From: Cellulomonas sp.
GTDB lineage: Bacteria > Actinomycetota > Actinomycetes > Actinomycetales > Cellulomonadaceae
DNA length: 50,427 bases
Assembly (NCBI RefSeq): GCF_015234515.1
Contig: NZ_JADGMY010000030.1
Location: 1-50,427, forward strand
Direction of reading: 5' to 3'
In this document: positions 34,432 through 42,138 of the stretch, in pieces
Position numbering within the stretch: position 1 is the first letter of the stretch
Layout of the letters: every line of letters begins with the position of its first letter
Notes under the pieces: generated by a model
The model's database searches: none
What the model was told of the DNA's origin: nothing
Seen by the model: the letters and a program-made list of their open reading frames with translations, nothing else
Position numbers and translations under genes: made by a program

Positions 34432-34473
34432 GCGGCCCCGGTGCCCGTCCCCTTCGGACGGCACCGGGGCCGC
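34432..34473 (+). terminator. Intercistronic hairpin in the oligopeptide operon
   Basis: Arms GCGGCCCCGGTGCC and GGCACCGGGGCCGC pair perfectly around an inner CGTCC/GGAC stem and short loop, directly after the substrate-binding protein gene. It is probably a partial terminator or 3' stabiliser that raises binding-protein mRNA over permease mRNA. Confidence 0.6.
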
Positions 34474-34513
34474 CCTCGGTACCGGGTCGGACGCGACGGA
34501 AGCGACATCACCC

Positions 34514-35440
34514 ATGCGCTGGTACATCGGCCGCAGGCTCCTGCAGGTCATCCCCGTCTTCCTGGGAGCGACGCTCCTGCTCTACGCCTTGGTCTTCCTG
34601 CGCCCGGGTGACCCCGTCCTGGCCCTCGGCGGCGAGCGCGGGCTCCCCGAGTCGGTGCAGGAGCAGATCCGCGCGGAGTTCCACCTCGACGAGCCGTTCC
34701 TCGTGCAGTACCTGCTGTACCTCAAGGGCATCGTCACGTTCGACCTGGGCGTGACGTTCACGGGCCGCGAGGTCTCGGAGGTCATCGCCCAGGCGCTGCC
34801 CGTGACGTTCCAGCTGGCGGTCATGGCCCTGGCCATCGAGGCCGTCTTCGGCATCGGGTTCGGCCTGGTCGCCGGGATGCGCAAGGGCGGGCTGTTCGAC
34901 TCCGGCGTGCTGGTGCTCAGCCTGCTGCTCATCGCCGTCCCGACCTTCGTCGTGGGCTTCGTCCTGCAGATCGTCGTCGGTGTGAACCTCGGCTGGCTGC
35001 CGGTCACGGCAGGACGCGATCCGGACTTCGTCAGCCTGCTGATGCCGGCGACCGTGCTCGCGGCGACGTCGTTCGCGTACGTGCTCCGGCTGACCCGGAC
35101 GTCCGTGCAGGAGAACCTGTCGGCGGACTTCGTGCGCACCGCCCGCGCCAAGGGTCTGTCCCGCTCGCAGGTGACCGGGAAGCACGTCCTGCGCAACTCC
35201 CTGATCCCCGTCGTCACGTTCCTCGGCGCCGACCTCGGCCAGCTCATGAGCGGCGCCATCGTCACGGAGGGCATCTTCAACATCCACGGGGTCGGCGGCA
35301 CCCTCTTCGACGCGATCACGCGCGGCGAGAGCGTCACCGTCGTGGCCCTCACCACCGTGCTGGTGCTCGTCTACATCGTCGCCAACCTCGTGGTCGACCT
35401 GCTCTACGCCGCCCTCGACCCGAGGATCCGCTATGCCTGA
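34514..35440 (+). CDS. Oligopeptide ABC transporter permease (DppB/OppB type)
   Basis: The 308-aa protein has six membrane segments and the features of the first permease of the Opp/Dpp family: RRLLQVIPVFLGATLLLYAL, LRPGDPVLALGGERG, EEFHLD-type periplasmic segment (FHLDEPFLVQYLLYLKG), and the EAA loop RTARAKGLSRSQVTGKHVLRNSLIP that docks on the ATPase. It ends in LYAALDPRIRYA, the standard C terminus. It overlaps the next permease gene by 8 nt. The first codon is ATG at 34514, following the intercistronic hairpin. Confidence 0.93.
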   Translation: MRWYIGRRLLQVIPVFLGATLLLYALVFLRPGDPVLALGGERGLPESVQEQIRAEFHLDEPFLVQYLLYLKGIVTFDLGVTFTGREVSEVIAQALPVTFQLAVMALAIEAVFGIGFGLVAGMRKGGLFDSGVLVLSLLLIAVPTFVVGFVLQIVVGVNLGWLPVTAGRDPDFVSLLMPATVLAATSFAYVLRLTRTSVQENLSADFVRTARAKGLSRSQVTGKHVLRNSLIPVVTFLGADLGQLMSGAIVTEGIFNIHGVGGTLFDAITRGESVTVVALTTVLVLVYIVANLVVDLLYAALDPRIRYA

Positions 35441-36416
35441 CACCCCCGTGCCCACCGGTGTCGTCCGCACCGCCCGCACCGCCCCGCGCCCGGGCCAGGA
35501 GCACGTCGCGCAGCCGCTCGACGACGGCGACCTCGGCGCCGTCGACGCGGTCGTCACGACGAGCGCGCCCGTCGGCTTCTGGCACGAGGCGTGGCGGGAC
35601 ATGCGGCGCCGACCCCTGTTCTGGGCGTCGGCCGTGCTGATCACCACGGCACTGCTGGTCGCCGCGTTCCCCGGCATGTTCACGTCGATCGGCCCGCGCA
35701 CGTGCGCACTGTCCGACGCCCTCGCCGCACCGCGTGGCGGGCACCCGTTCGGGTTCGACCGGCAGGGCTGCGACATCTACTCGCGCACGATCCACGGCGC
35801 CCGCGCGTCGGTGACCGTGGCGCTGCTCACGACCGGCCTCGTCGTGGTCGTCGGGACCCTGACGGGCGCCGTCGCGGGGTACGTCGGCGGCTGGGCCGAC
35901 ACGGTGCTGGCCCGGCTGACCGACATCTTCTTCGCGATCCCGCTGGTGCTCGCCGCGATCGTCATCATGAGCCTGGCGAGCGACCGCACGGCGCTGACCG
36001 TGGCGCTCGTGCTCGCGTCCTTCGGTTGGCCGCCGATCGCGCGCATCGCGCGCGGCACCGTCATGTCGGTGAAGAACAACGAGTTCGTGACCGCCGCCCG
36101 GTCCCTGGGGATGGGCCGCGGCGGGATCCTGTTCCGGCACGTGCTGCCCAACTCGGCGGCGCCGATCATCGTGTACGCGACCGTCGCGCTGGGCACGTTC
36201 ATCGTCGCGGAGGCGACGTTGAGCTTCCTCGGCATCGGGCTGCCGCCGTCCACCGTGTCGTGGGGCGGCGACATCTCCCAGGCGCAGGGCGCCATCCGCA
36301 CCGACCCCGGGATCCTGCTGTACCCGGCCGGGGCCCTGGCCCTGACGGTCCTCGGCTTCGTCATGATGGGCGACGTCGTGCGCGACGCCCTCGACCCGAA
36401 GGCACGAACACGATGA
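35433..36416 (+). CDS. Oligopeptide ABC transporter permease (DppC/OppC type)
   Basis: The 327-aa second permease has an extended cytoplasmic N terminus (about 60 residues), then FWHEAWRDMRRRPLFWAS-like start of TM1, HPFGFDRQGCDIYSRTIHGAR (the conserved 'GTDxxGRD' region), six membrane segments and the EAA loop TAARSLGMGRGGILFRHVLPN. ATLSFLGIGLPPSTVSWG near the C terminus is diagnostic for DppC-type proteins. Start ATG 35433 lies within the previous gene, and the stop overlaps the ATPase start (ATGA), so all three are coupled. Confidence 0.93.
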   Translation: MPDTPVPTGVVRTARTAPRPGQEHVAQPLDDGDLGAVDAVVTTSAPVGFWHEAWRDMRRRPLFWASAVLITTALLVAAFPGMFTSIGPRTCALSDALAAPRGGHPFGFDRQGCDIYSRTIHGARASVTVALLTTGLVVVVGTLTGAVAGYVGGWADTVLARLTDIFFAIPLVLAAIVIMSLASDRTALTVALVLASFGWPPIARIARGTVMSVKNNEFVTAARSLGMGRGGILFRHVLPNSAAPIIVYATVALGTFIVAEATLSFLGIGLPPSTVSWGGDISQAQGAIRTDPGILLYPAGALALTVLGFVMMGDVVRDALDPKARTR

Positions 36417-38122
36417 GCACCCCCACGCCCCGCACCCCCGCCGACCCGACGGTGCCGCTGCTCGAGATCCGCGGGCTGGAGGTGACGTTCTCGACGTCCG
36501 GCGGCCCGGTGCAGGCCGCGCGCGGCGTGGACCTCACCGTCTACCCCGGGCAGTCCGTCGCCATCGTCGGCGAGTCCGGCTCCGGCAAGTCCACGACCGC
36601 GCACGCGGTCATCGACCTGCTGCCTGGCACCGGCCGGGTCACCGCCGGCAGCATCCGGTTCGCGGGTCGCGAGCTGGTCGGGCTCGCGCGCCGCGACGTC
36701 GAGGCCCTGCGCGGCGACCAGATCGGTCTCGTCCCGCAGGACCCCATGTCGAACCTCAACCCGGTGTGGAAGGTCAGCTCCCAGGTCGACGAGGCGCTGC
36801 GGGCCAACGGGTTCCGCGGGTCACGGGCCGAGCGGCGGGCGCGCGTCACCGAGCTGCTCGCCGAGGCCGGCCTGCCCGACGCCGAGCAGCGCGCGGACCT
36901 GTACCCGCACGAGTTCTCCGGCGGCATGCGCCAGCGTGCCCTCATCGCGATCGGCCTCGCCGCGCGCCCGCGCCTGCTCATCGCCGACGAGCCGACGTCC
37001 GCGCTCGACGTGACGGTGCAGCGCCAGATCCTCGACCACCTCGACGTGCTCACCTCCGAGCTCGGCACCGCGGTCCTGTTCATCACGCACGACCTCGCGC
37101 TGGCCGCCGAGCGCGCCGAGCACCTCGTCGTCATGTACCGCGGGCAGGTCGTGGAGTCCGGCCCGGCGCGGCAGATCATCGCCGAGCCGCAGCACCCGTA
37201 CACGCGGCGGCTCGTGGCGTCCGCGCCCTCGCTGTCGTCGCGCCGCATCCAGGTCGCGCACGAGCGCGGCGAGCAGGCCACCGACGACCTGCTGGCGCGG
37301 CACGCCGACGAGCCCGAGCCGCAGCGCGACGAGATCGTGGTGGCGTCGCACCTGACGAAGGTCTTCCGGATGCGTGGGCGGGCGGCGCAGGGCTTCACCG
37401 CGGTCGACGACGTGAGCTTCTCGCTCGCGCGCGGGCGCACGCTCGCCCTGGTCGGCGAGTCCGGCTCGGGCAAGTCGACCGCGGCGAACATGGTGCTCGG
37501 CCTGCTGGAGCCGACGTCGGGGACCGTCCAGTTCGACGGGGAGGACGTCGCTCGGCTGAGCGGGCGGCGCGCGCTCGCGTTCCGCCGCCGGATCCAGCCG
37601 GTGTTCCAGAACCCGTACGGGTCGCTCGACCCGCAGTACTCGGTCTACCGGAGCCTGGAGGAGCCGCTGCGGCTGCACAGGGTCGGCGACCGCCGCTCGC
37701 GCGAGGCGCGCGTGCGCGAGCTGCTCGACATGGTCGCGCTGCCCGCGGCCACGATGCGCCGGTTCCCCAACGAGCTGTCCGGCGGGCAGCGCCAACGCGT
37801 CGCGGTCGCCCGCGCGCTGGCCCTGCAACCCGAGGTCGTCGTGCTGGACGAGGCCGTCTCCGCGCTCGACGTGCTGGTGCAGGCGCAGGTCCTCGAGCTG
37901 CTGGCCGGGCTGCAGCGCGAGCTCGGCCTGGCCTACCTGTTCATCACGCACGACCTGGCCGTGGTGCGGCAGATCGCCGACTCGGTCGTCGTCATGCGCG
38001 CCGGGAAGATCGTCGAGCACGCGCCGACCGACGAGGTGTTCGACTCCCCGCGCGAGGAGTACACCCGCGACCTGCTCGCGGCGATCCCCGGGGCAGGGCT
38101 GGCGGTGCCGACGGCCGGCTGA
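36413..38122 (+). CDS. Oligopeptide ABC transporter ATPase, fused DppD-DppF type
   Basis: One 569-aa chain holds two ABC domains. The first (about 15-275) has Walker A GESGSGKST, Q-loop LVPQDPMSNLNPVW, signature FSGGMRQRALIAIGLA and Walker B LLIADEPTSALDVTVQ. The second (about 305-560) has Walker A GESGSGKST, Q-loop PVFQNPYGSLDPQ, signature LSGGQRQRVAVARAL and Walker B VVVLDEAVSALDVLVQ. Both are followed by FITHDLA with the H-loop His, so both ATP sites look active. After the first domain lies the HPYTRRLVAS extension typical of peptide importers. It powers the two permeases encoded upstream; most species carry the two ATPases as separate genes. Confidence 0.95.
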   Translation: MSTPTPRTPADPTVPLLEIRGLEVTFSTSGGPVQAARGVDLTVYPGQSVAIVGESGSGKSTTAHAVIDLLPGTGRVTAGSIRFAGRELVGLARRDVEALRGDQIGLVPQDPMSNLNPVWKVSSQVDEALRANGFRGSRAERRARVTELLAEAGLPDAEQRADLYPHEFSGGMRQRALIAIGLAARPRLLIADEPTSALDVTVQRQILDHLDVLTSELGTAVLFITHDLALAAERAEHLVVMYRGQVVESGPARQIIAEPQHPYTRRLVASAPSLSSRRIQVAHERGEQATDDLLARHADEPEPQRDEIVVASHLTKVFRMRGRAAQGFTAVDDVSFSLARGRTLALVGESGSGKSTAANMVLGLLEPTSGTVQFDGEDVARLSGRRALAFRRRIQPVFQNPYGSLDPQYSVYRSLEEPLRLHRVGDRRSREARVRELLDMVALPAATMRRFPNELSGGQRQRVAVARALALQPEVVVLDEAVSALDVLVQAQVLELLAGLQRELGLAYLFITHDLAVVRQIADSVVVMRAGKIVEHAPTDEVFDSPREEYTRDLLAAIPGAGLAVPTAG

Positions 38123-38228
38123 GCGCTGTCGACACGGTCGGGGTCGTCCGGGACTCCCACGCGACCCGCGTCCGCGCCATGCTGGTCACCCGGCCGCCAG
38201 GCGCGCGGCCCCATCGGAGGGCAGGACG

Positions 38229-38699
38229 ATGAGGACGATCCGAGGCACGGCACTGACGATCCTGCTGGGCGTGGCGCTGGCCGGGTGCGCCGGCAGCAGC
38301 GGGAGCACGGGCAGCACCGATCCGGGCGACGTCGCACCCACACCCGCACCGTCACCGTCCGCGACGGCGGACGCGGTCCCGTCCGTCGCCGAGACCACGT
38401 TCCCGGGCGCACCCGGGGACGTCACCGAGGGCGAGACCGCCGTCGTCGCCGGCGACGACGCCCGCCACCTGCAGGTGGTGACGTACGGCAGCAGCACGTG
38501 CCCCGTCCTGCCGACGGCCGTCACGTGGGACGACAGCACCGAGGTGCTGAGCATCACGCTGAGCGGGCCCGAGATGTACGACCGCCCGTGCACCATGGAC
38601 TTCGTCCCCACGACGAGCGTCGTCGCCCTGCCCGACGACGCGCCGGACGCCGCCGGGCTGACCGTGGAGGTGGCAGGGCGCAGCCTCGTCGTGGAGTGA
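38229..38699 (+). CDS. Small putative lipoprotein, unknown function
   Basis: The 156-aa protein begins with a lipoprotein signal, TALTILLGVALAGC, with the lipid-modified Cys at about residue 20. A Ser/Gly/Thr/Pro linker follows, then a small domain from about residue 58 with a STCPVLPTAVTWDDS strand and DRPCTMDFVPTTSV; the two Cys residues could form a disulfide. I recognise no family beyond 'small actinobacterial lipoprotein'. It starts at ATG 38229 with CGGAGGG upstream. It lies 106 nt after the oligopeptide operon and could be its last gene or independent. Confidence 0.8.
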   Translation: MRTIRGTALTILLGVALAGCAGSSGSTGSTDPGDVAPTPAPSPSATADAVPSVAETTFPGAPGDVTEGETAVVAGDDARHLQVVTYGSSTCPVLPTAVTWDDSTEVLSITLSGPEMYDRPCTMDFVPTTSVVALPDDAPDAAGLTVEVAGRSLVVE

Positions 38700-38741
38700 G
38701 AGACGCCGCGGCGCGGGGGTCGCGGCCGGGGTGGTCGACGG

Positions 38742-38990
38742 TCAGGCGAGCACGATGCGCGCCCGGCGGACCGTGATCTCCTCCTCGCACGCCGTCGCCC
38801 ACTCGCGGCGCGGGCCCCGCATGGTCGGTACGGGAGCGAGGAACAGCGCCACCACCGTGCCGCGCGCGTACGCGCCGCGCGGGGGGACGTCGTGCGCACG
38901 CGCCTTGGCGTACGTCTTGCCGAACGCCGCGAGGTGCGCCTCGAGGAGCGCGCTCAGCGCCCGACGGGCAGGCCCGGGCAGCAACGACAT
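38742..38990 (-). CDS. Hypothetical protein, 82 aa
   Basis: A short cytoplasmic protein, not recognised. It has an Ala/Leu-rich N-terminal helix (RRALSALLEAHLAAFGKTYAKA), a middle VPPRGAYARGTVVALFLAPV, and ends in CEEEITVRRARIVLA. Start ATG 38990 has AGAGG about 6 nt upstream. The open frame continues much further upstream but without a start or coding character. It is the last chromosomal gene before the tRNA-Arg terminator and the island. Confidence 0.6.
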   Translation of the reverse strand: MSLLPGPARRALSALLEAHLAAFGKTYAKARAHDVPPRGAYARGTVVALFLAPVPTMRGPRREWATACEEEITVRRARIVLA

Positions 38991-39176
38991 GTCGACCTCT
39001 CTTCCGTCCCCGTCCTCGCGACGGCCCGCTGGTGGAAGCGGCGAGTGTCCCGCTGGCCGCTGTGCACCGGGCGCGTGGGGCCCGCCGAGGGCGCCGAACT
39101 GGTCCACGACTTCGTCCGGGGCCCCCTCTCCCCGACGGGTGGCAGCGGGCGACCCGCAGTCCGCGCGGGAACGACG

Positions 39177-39206
39177 AAGGCCCAGCACCGTGGGGTGCTG
39201 GGCCTT
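39177..39206 (-). terminator. Original terminator of tRNA-Arg, displaced by the island
   Basis: A perfect 13-bp stem, AAGGCCCAGCACC and GGTGCTGGGCCTT, with a GTGG loop. Its form (AAGGCCC...GGGCCTT followed on the minus strand by TCGTCGT) is the same as the terminator right after tRNA-Ser at 47412-47439. It lies just left of the 46-bp att copy, so before insertion it directly followed tRNA-Arg; it is now over 4 kb away from the tRNA. Confidence 0.75.
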
Positions 39207-39214
39207 CGATCGAT

Positions 39215-39260
39215 CTGCGCGCCCGAAGGGACTCGAACCCCCAACCTTCTGATCCGTAGT
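39215..39260. repeat. attL: left 46-bp core repeat (tRNA-Arg 3' fragment)
   Basis: Identical over all 46 bases to 43271-43316. It contains the acceptor, T-arm and part of the anticodon arm of tRNA-Arg but not the 5' half, so it is not a functional tRNA. The sequences diverge immediately at both sides. Confidence 0.93.
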
Positions 39261-39372
39261 TATGGGGCGATCGAAACGGCTCATCCCAGACCGGTCGAAG
39301 CGGTCCCGTCTCTGCAGGTCAGCCGACTGTCGCCGCGTCGCCGCAGCCCGCCTGATGTCGCCCTGAGCCATC

Positions 39373-39398
39373 GCAGGTACGCACACCGAACGCACACC
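39373..39398 (+). repeat. Left arm-type repeat of the island
   Basis: A 26-bp sequence beginning GCAGGTACGCACACC is shared with 43198-43223 in the same orientation with a single mismatch. Each holds two ACGCACAC half-sites. Near-identical copies close to both ends are typical of arm-type recombinase binding sites. A shorter CTGCAGGTCA repeat is also shared by both ends (39312-39321 and 43257-43266). Confidence 0.75.
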
Positions 39399-39450
39399 CC
39401 GGGCGTGGCCAGTCGCGTGGATCGACCTCACTAGCCCGGCGGATCCGGGA

Positions 39451-39597
39451 TCAGCCGGGACCGCCCTCGGCCATCTCGTCCTCGGCTTCGCACCAGTGGT
39501 CCCCGGCGTGGTCTGGCTCCAGGCGGCAATGAACACCGCCCAACTTGCGTCGCCCGTACGGGAAGTACAACGCATCGCACCAGTTGTTGTCGGTCAA
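39451..39597 (-). CDS. Small Cys/His-rich protein, 48 aa
   Basis: Reading on from the zinc-ribbon gene there is an open frame with coding character, best started at TTG 39597 with AAGGGA 10 nt upstream. The 48-aa product reads NNWCDALYFPYGRRKLGG, then VHCRLEPDHAGDHWCEAEDE, ending in EGGPG. The C-x(n)-H-x(3)-H-x-C pattern (HCRLEPDHAGDHWC) could bind a metal and resembles tiny Cys/His-rich proteins found on actinobacterial phages and islands. No family name can be given. It is the third gene of the small minus-strand operon, separated by 45 nt from the previous stop. The start is uncertain. Confidence 0.55.
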   Translation of the reverse strand: MTDNNWCDALYFPYGRRKLGGVHCRLEPDHAGDHWCEAEDEMAEGGPG

Positions 39598-39642
39598 CAG
39601 TTCACAGTCCCTTCGTTGGGATGCGTTGGCACGGACCAGCAG

Positions 39643-39768
39643 TCATGGGCAGTCCGAGTCGCAACTGGTGCAGTGCCATCCGTTGCGGTTCTCGCACCAG
39701 ACGAAGGTCTTCGCGCCACAGTCCACACACTTGCCGTGTGGGACGTGTTCGAGGTCCACGGGTCGCAC
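39643..39768 (-). CDS. Zinc-ribbon microprotein, 41 aa
   Basis: A 41-aa protein with a classic four-cysteine ribbon: GKCVDCGAKTFVWC and WHCTSCDSDC provide CxxC pairs (Cys14, 17 and Cys33, 36) plus extra Cys at 25 and 40. Between them lies ENRNGWH. Such microproteins on phages and islands often bind DNA or partner proteins; nothing more specific is visible. The GTG start at 39768 shares its G with the TAG stop of the upstream gene (TAGTG), implying translational coupling. Confidence 0.7.
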   Translation of the reverse strand: MRPVDLEHVPHGKCVDCGAKTFVWCENRNGWHCTSCDSDCP

Positions 39769-39899
39769 TACTTCTTCTTCGCTGCTTCCTTCTTGAGCTT
39801 CGCCATTCTCTCCAAGAGGTTGGCCTTCTCGGTAAGGCGCTTGGCTTCAGCCCGGAGCTCCCGGGGGGTGCGGTTCTTGGCTCCTGGAGTACGTCCCAT
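39768..39899 (-). CDS. Basic coiled-coil microprotein with AT-hook-like start, 43 aa
   Basis: The 43-aa product starts MGRTPGAKNRTPREL, an AT-hook-like GRxPGxxNRT stretch common at the N terminus of small phage DNA-binding proteins, followed by a Lys/Glu/Leu helix with heptad character (AEAKRLTEKANLLERMAKL) ending in KKEAAKKK. It is strongly basic and probably binds nucleic acid. The ATG at 39899 is preceded by a very strong AGGAGGAG at 3-5 nt. It is the first gene of a three-gene operon; an AT-rich promoter-like stretch lies just upstream (39915-39965). Confidence 0.8.
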   Translation of the reverse strand: MGRTPGAKNRTPRELRAEAKRLTEKANLLERMAKLKKEAAKKK

Positions 39900-40324
39900 G
39901 TCTCCTCCTGTGTGGGTAAGCATATGATTTATCTGTAATTCTTCCTTCACCGATTCACTGTAATGCTCACGCCGGTCCGGCACCAGGGCCTGCTCGGTGA
40001 TCTACCGCCGCGGATCGGGCGATGCGAGTGCGTCACCGAAGGGTCCGGGGAGGTCCAGGACGTGACGTCACCAGTTACGCCGGAGTCGGAGTCGGTAGGC
40101 GCTACGGCAACGGTGAGGCGCCGCCCGGAGGGCATCTCCCCCTCCGCGAGCAGGAAGCCATCCGCCCTGCCGACGCCCGCAGTCACCTGAGCTTGTGCTC
40201 GTCCCTACGGGCACAGACGGGCCGGACCGAAGCGGGCACGCAGCGGCGGGTACCCGCCTCGGGCGCCGGCATCGCGACCGGGATCGCCAGATCTCACCGC
40301 GGGCTAGCGTGCCGTGGCGACCTC
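39900..40324. other. Control region of the island, no convincing gene
   Basis: The first 65 bases contain A/T-rich stretches (CATATG, ATAAAT, ATTACAG read on the minus strand) that probably form the promoter of the small operon. From about 40000 on, all frames are open for short distances but none encodes a recognisable excisionase or repressor; the plus frame running into 40378 is in phase with the integrase and may be its degraded N terminus. Confidence 0.4.
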
Positions 40325-41444
40325 GCGGTCAACGGGATCGTGAACGCCCCCGGCATCACCGTCGGGCAGTTCTTGTAGTCGTGGATCGACCAGGACGCCC
40401 ACCTCGCGTCCCTGCGTCCGTCGACGCGCTCGGAGTACGTGCGCTACACCCGCAAGTTCCTGATCCCGCGACTCGGGCGCCACCGACTCACGAAGCTGAC
40501 CGGCCGCGAAATCCGGGCTCTGCTGGACACCATGGCGAAGGACGGGGCGGGCGAGGCGACCCGACGGCTGACCCTGGCCTCACTGCGATGTGCACTGGAT
40601 GCCGCCGTCCACGCCAACCTCATCCCGTCGAGCCCAGCCATCGGCGTCAAGGCTCCGAAGCCCTCGGGCAAGGGCGGTGCCGGCCTGTGGCCGCTCGAGC
40701 AGTTCGACATGTTCCTCAGTGCGACCTCCGACCACCGGCTCCGGCCCCTGTTCGAGCTCACGGCGCGGCTCGGCCTGCGTCGAGGCGAGGTCTGCGGCTG
40801 CGGTGGGAGGACGTCGACCTCCTAGCGCGGATCGTGACGGTCCGGCGCAGCCTCGTCATGGTGGGCAGCACAGTCCGCGAGGGCGACCCCAAGACGAGTT
40901 CCGGCTCCGACCGCGAGATTCCATTCGGCGAGCACGTCGCAGACGTCCTGGAGCAGTGGAAGGCCACGCAGGACGCCGACCGACAGCAGTGGGGGACGCC
41001 TGGCGAGGAACCGGCCGGCTCTTCACCCGGGAGGACGGGTCCGACCTCCGACCCGACGTCGTCGGGAAGCTCTTCACGAGGCTTTCGAAGGAAGCCTTCC
41101 TACCCCCGATGAGGTTCCACGACCTCCGTCACCTCAGCGCGTCCGCGATGATCGCGGCGGGAGTCGCGCTCGAGATCGTCAGCAAGCTGCTGGGCCACTC
41201 GTCCATCGGCGTGACGAGCGGCATCTACTCGCACCTGCTCCGGCCCGCGGGCGTCGACGCGGCCGCCCGAACGACGCCTTCTGGGCCTCGAATCGAGCCT
41301 CCAACGGTGGTGCCGCCCCTGACCGGCGCGCGAGTGCTCCTGCGTAGGCATCTCCGACGCGCCCGTCATCACGTCAGGGACAGGCGCCGCCGGTCCACGG
41401 GCAGATCGACGGGTCATACCAGCCGCCAAGACGCACCCGGATGA
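40325..41444 (+). pseudogene. Tyrosine recombinase (phage-type integrase), disrupted
   Basis: Joining three frames gives a tyrosine integrase. Part 1 (GITVGQFL, TAG at 40376-40378, then SWIDQDAHLASLRPSTRSEY to LTARLGLRRGEVCG) has the SAM-like core-binding domain and the first catalytic Arg. A 1-nt loss near 40797 shifts to a frame reading LRWEDVDLLARIVTVRRSL to VLEQWKATQDAD with the SDREIPF strand. A second 1-nt loss near 41000 shifts to RLFTREDGSDLRPDVVGKLF, FHDLRHLSASAMIAAGV (His, Arg, His), LGHSSIGVTSGIYSHL (catalytic Tyr). All catalytic residues survive, so decay is recent or the lesions, both beside G-runs, are sequencing errors; the TAG is harder to explain that way. The N terminus before 40325 cannot be placed. 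The 3' end overlaps the convergent PRTase gene by 71 nt. Confidence 0.85.
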
Positions 41445-42138
41445 ACTCAACGTTCGGCGCCCAGTCCGGATTCAGGACTCGTGCCACCGTCAGGATCGAG
41501 ACGTCGGCTACACCGGCGAGTTTCAGCGCCGCAGCCGCCGACTGTGCGTGCCCGCCGCGGACCCACGAGTCGTCGATGAGGATGACGTGTGGCCGATACG
41601 GAGGCGGCGTCACGACGAGGAAGTTCTCAGGGCGGAGCTCGCGGACGCTTACGGGGTTCGGTGACGGCGCCAGCACGATCTCATGCCCCGGTTTCGCAAG
41701 CGCCTGCAAGAGCACCCGAAGCGGCTGAGGTCTGTCTGGACGTCGGGTCGACGGAACCACAGCCCATCCGATGTCGGCCGGATTCCCGGCCAACTTGGCG
41801 TCGCATGCGCCATGACCCTGGAGCCCGATGGCCAGCAATGAGCTCATCATGTCCGACAGCGACGGCCCCGGGTTGTCAGCCTTGTAGCCCCTCACGAGCT
41901 TGTACGCCTGCGAGTCATACTCGACGGCGTACACGAGCGAAGCGACGCGGTCAGCGGTCCGGTGGGCACTGCTGGCGTGGCCCGAGCAGGGGATGCACCG
42001 CTCGTACCCATCAACCGGCGCCGCGCACACTGCGCAGGTGACCCTGTGCTCGCGAATCGTGTTGCGCAGGTATCCACCCGCCTGGCTGACCACCAGGTCT
42101 GCGACGCGCTGGACCCGCGGCGGCAGGACGCGAGTCAT
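41374..42138 (-). CDS. ComF-like phosphoribosyltransferase with zinc finger (island cargo)
   Basis: The 254-aa protein has a ComF-like plan: a four-Cys zinc finger CAVCAAPVDGYERCIPC (Cys35, 38, 48, 51), YAVEYDSQAYKLVRGYKAD as in ComF (which has a Tyr-Lys-x-x-KY-like stretch), and a type I PRTase PRPP loop VILIDDSWVRGGHAQS at residues 185-200, where the two Asp are kept and the usual TTGAT is replaced by WVRGGHA. It could bind PRPP or a nucleotide; catalytic competence is uncertain. Two Cys near the C terminus (246, 253) are extra. The ATG at 42138 overlaps the dprA-like stop (ATGA), so both products are made together. Housekeeping ComF acts in DNA uptake; here it is mobile cargo. Confidence 0.8.
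   Translation of the reverse strand: MTRVLPPRVQRVADLVVSQAGGYLRNTIREHRVTCAVCAAPVDGYERCIPCSGHASSAHRTADRVASLVYAVEYDSQAYKLVRGYKADNPGPSLSDMMSSLLAIGLQGHGACDAKLAGNPADIGWAVVPSTRRPDRPQPLRVLLQALAKPGHEIVLAPSPNPVSVRELRPENFLVVTPPPYRPHVILIDDSWVRGGHAQSAAAALKLAGVADVSILTVARVLNPDWAPNVEFIRVRLGGWYDPSICPWTGGACP

Noticed and set aside
39215..39260. Possible second tRNA-Arg gene
   Set aside because: Only the 3' 43 bases of the tRNA are present; the 5' half and D arm are missing, so it is the attL core.
39496..39927. 143-aa plus-strand frame on the island
   Set aside because: It lies antisense to three small genes that have better ribosome binding sites and motifs; its own product has no recognisable features.
40195..41112. 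Single 305-aa frame as a complete integrase
   Set aside because: Only its middle matches the recombinase; the ends match in two other frames, so the gene is frameshifted.
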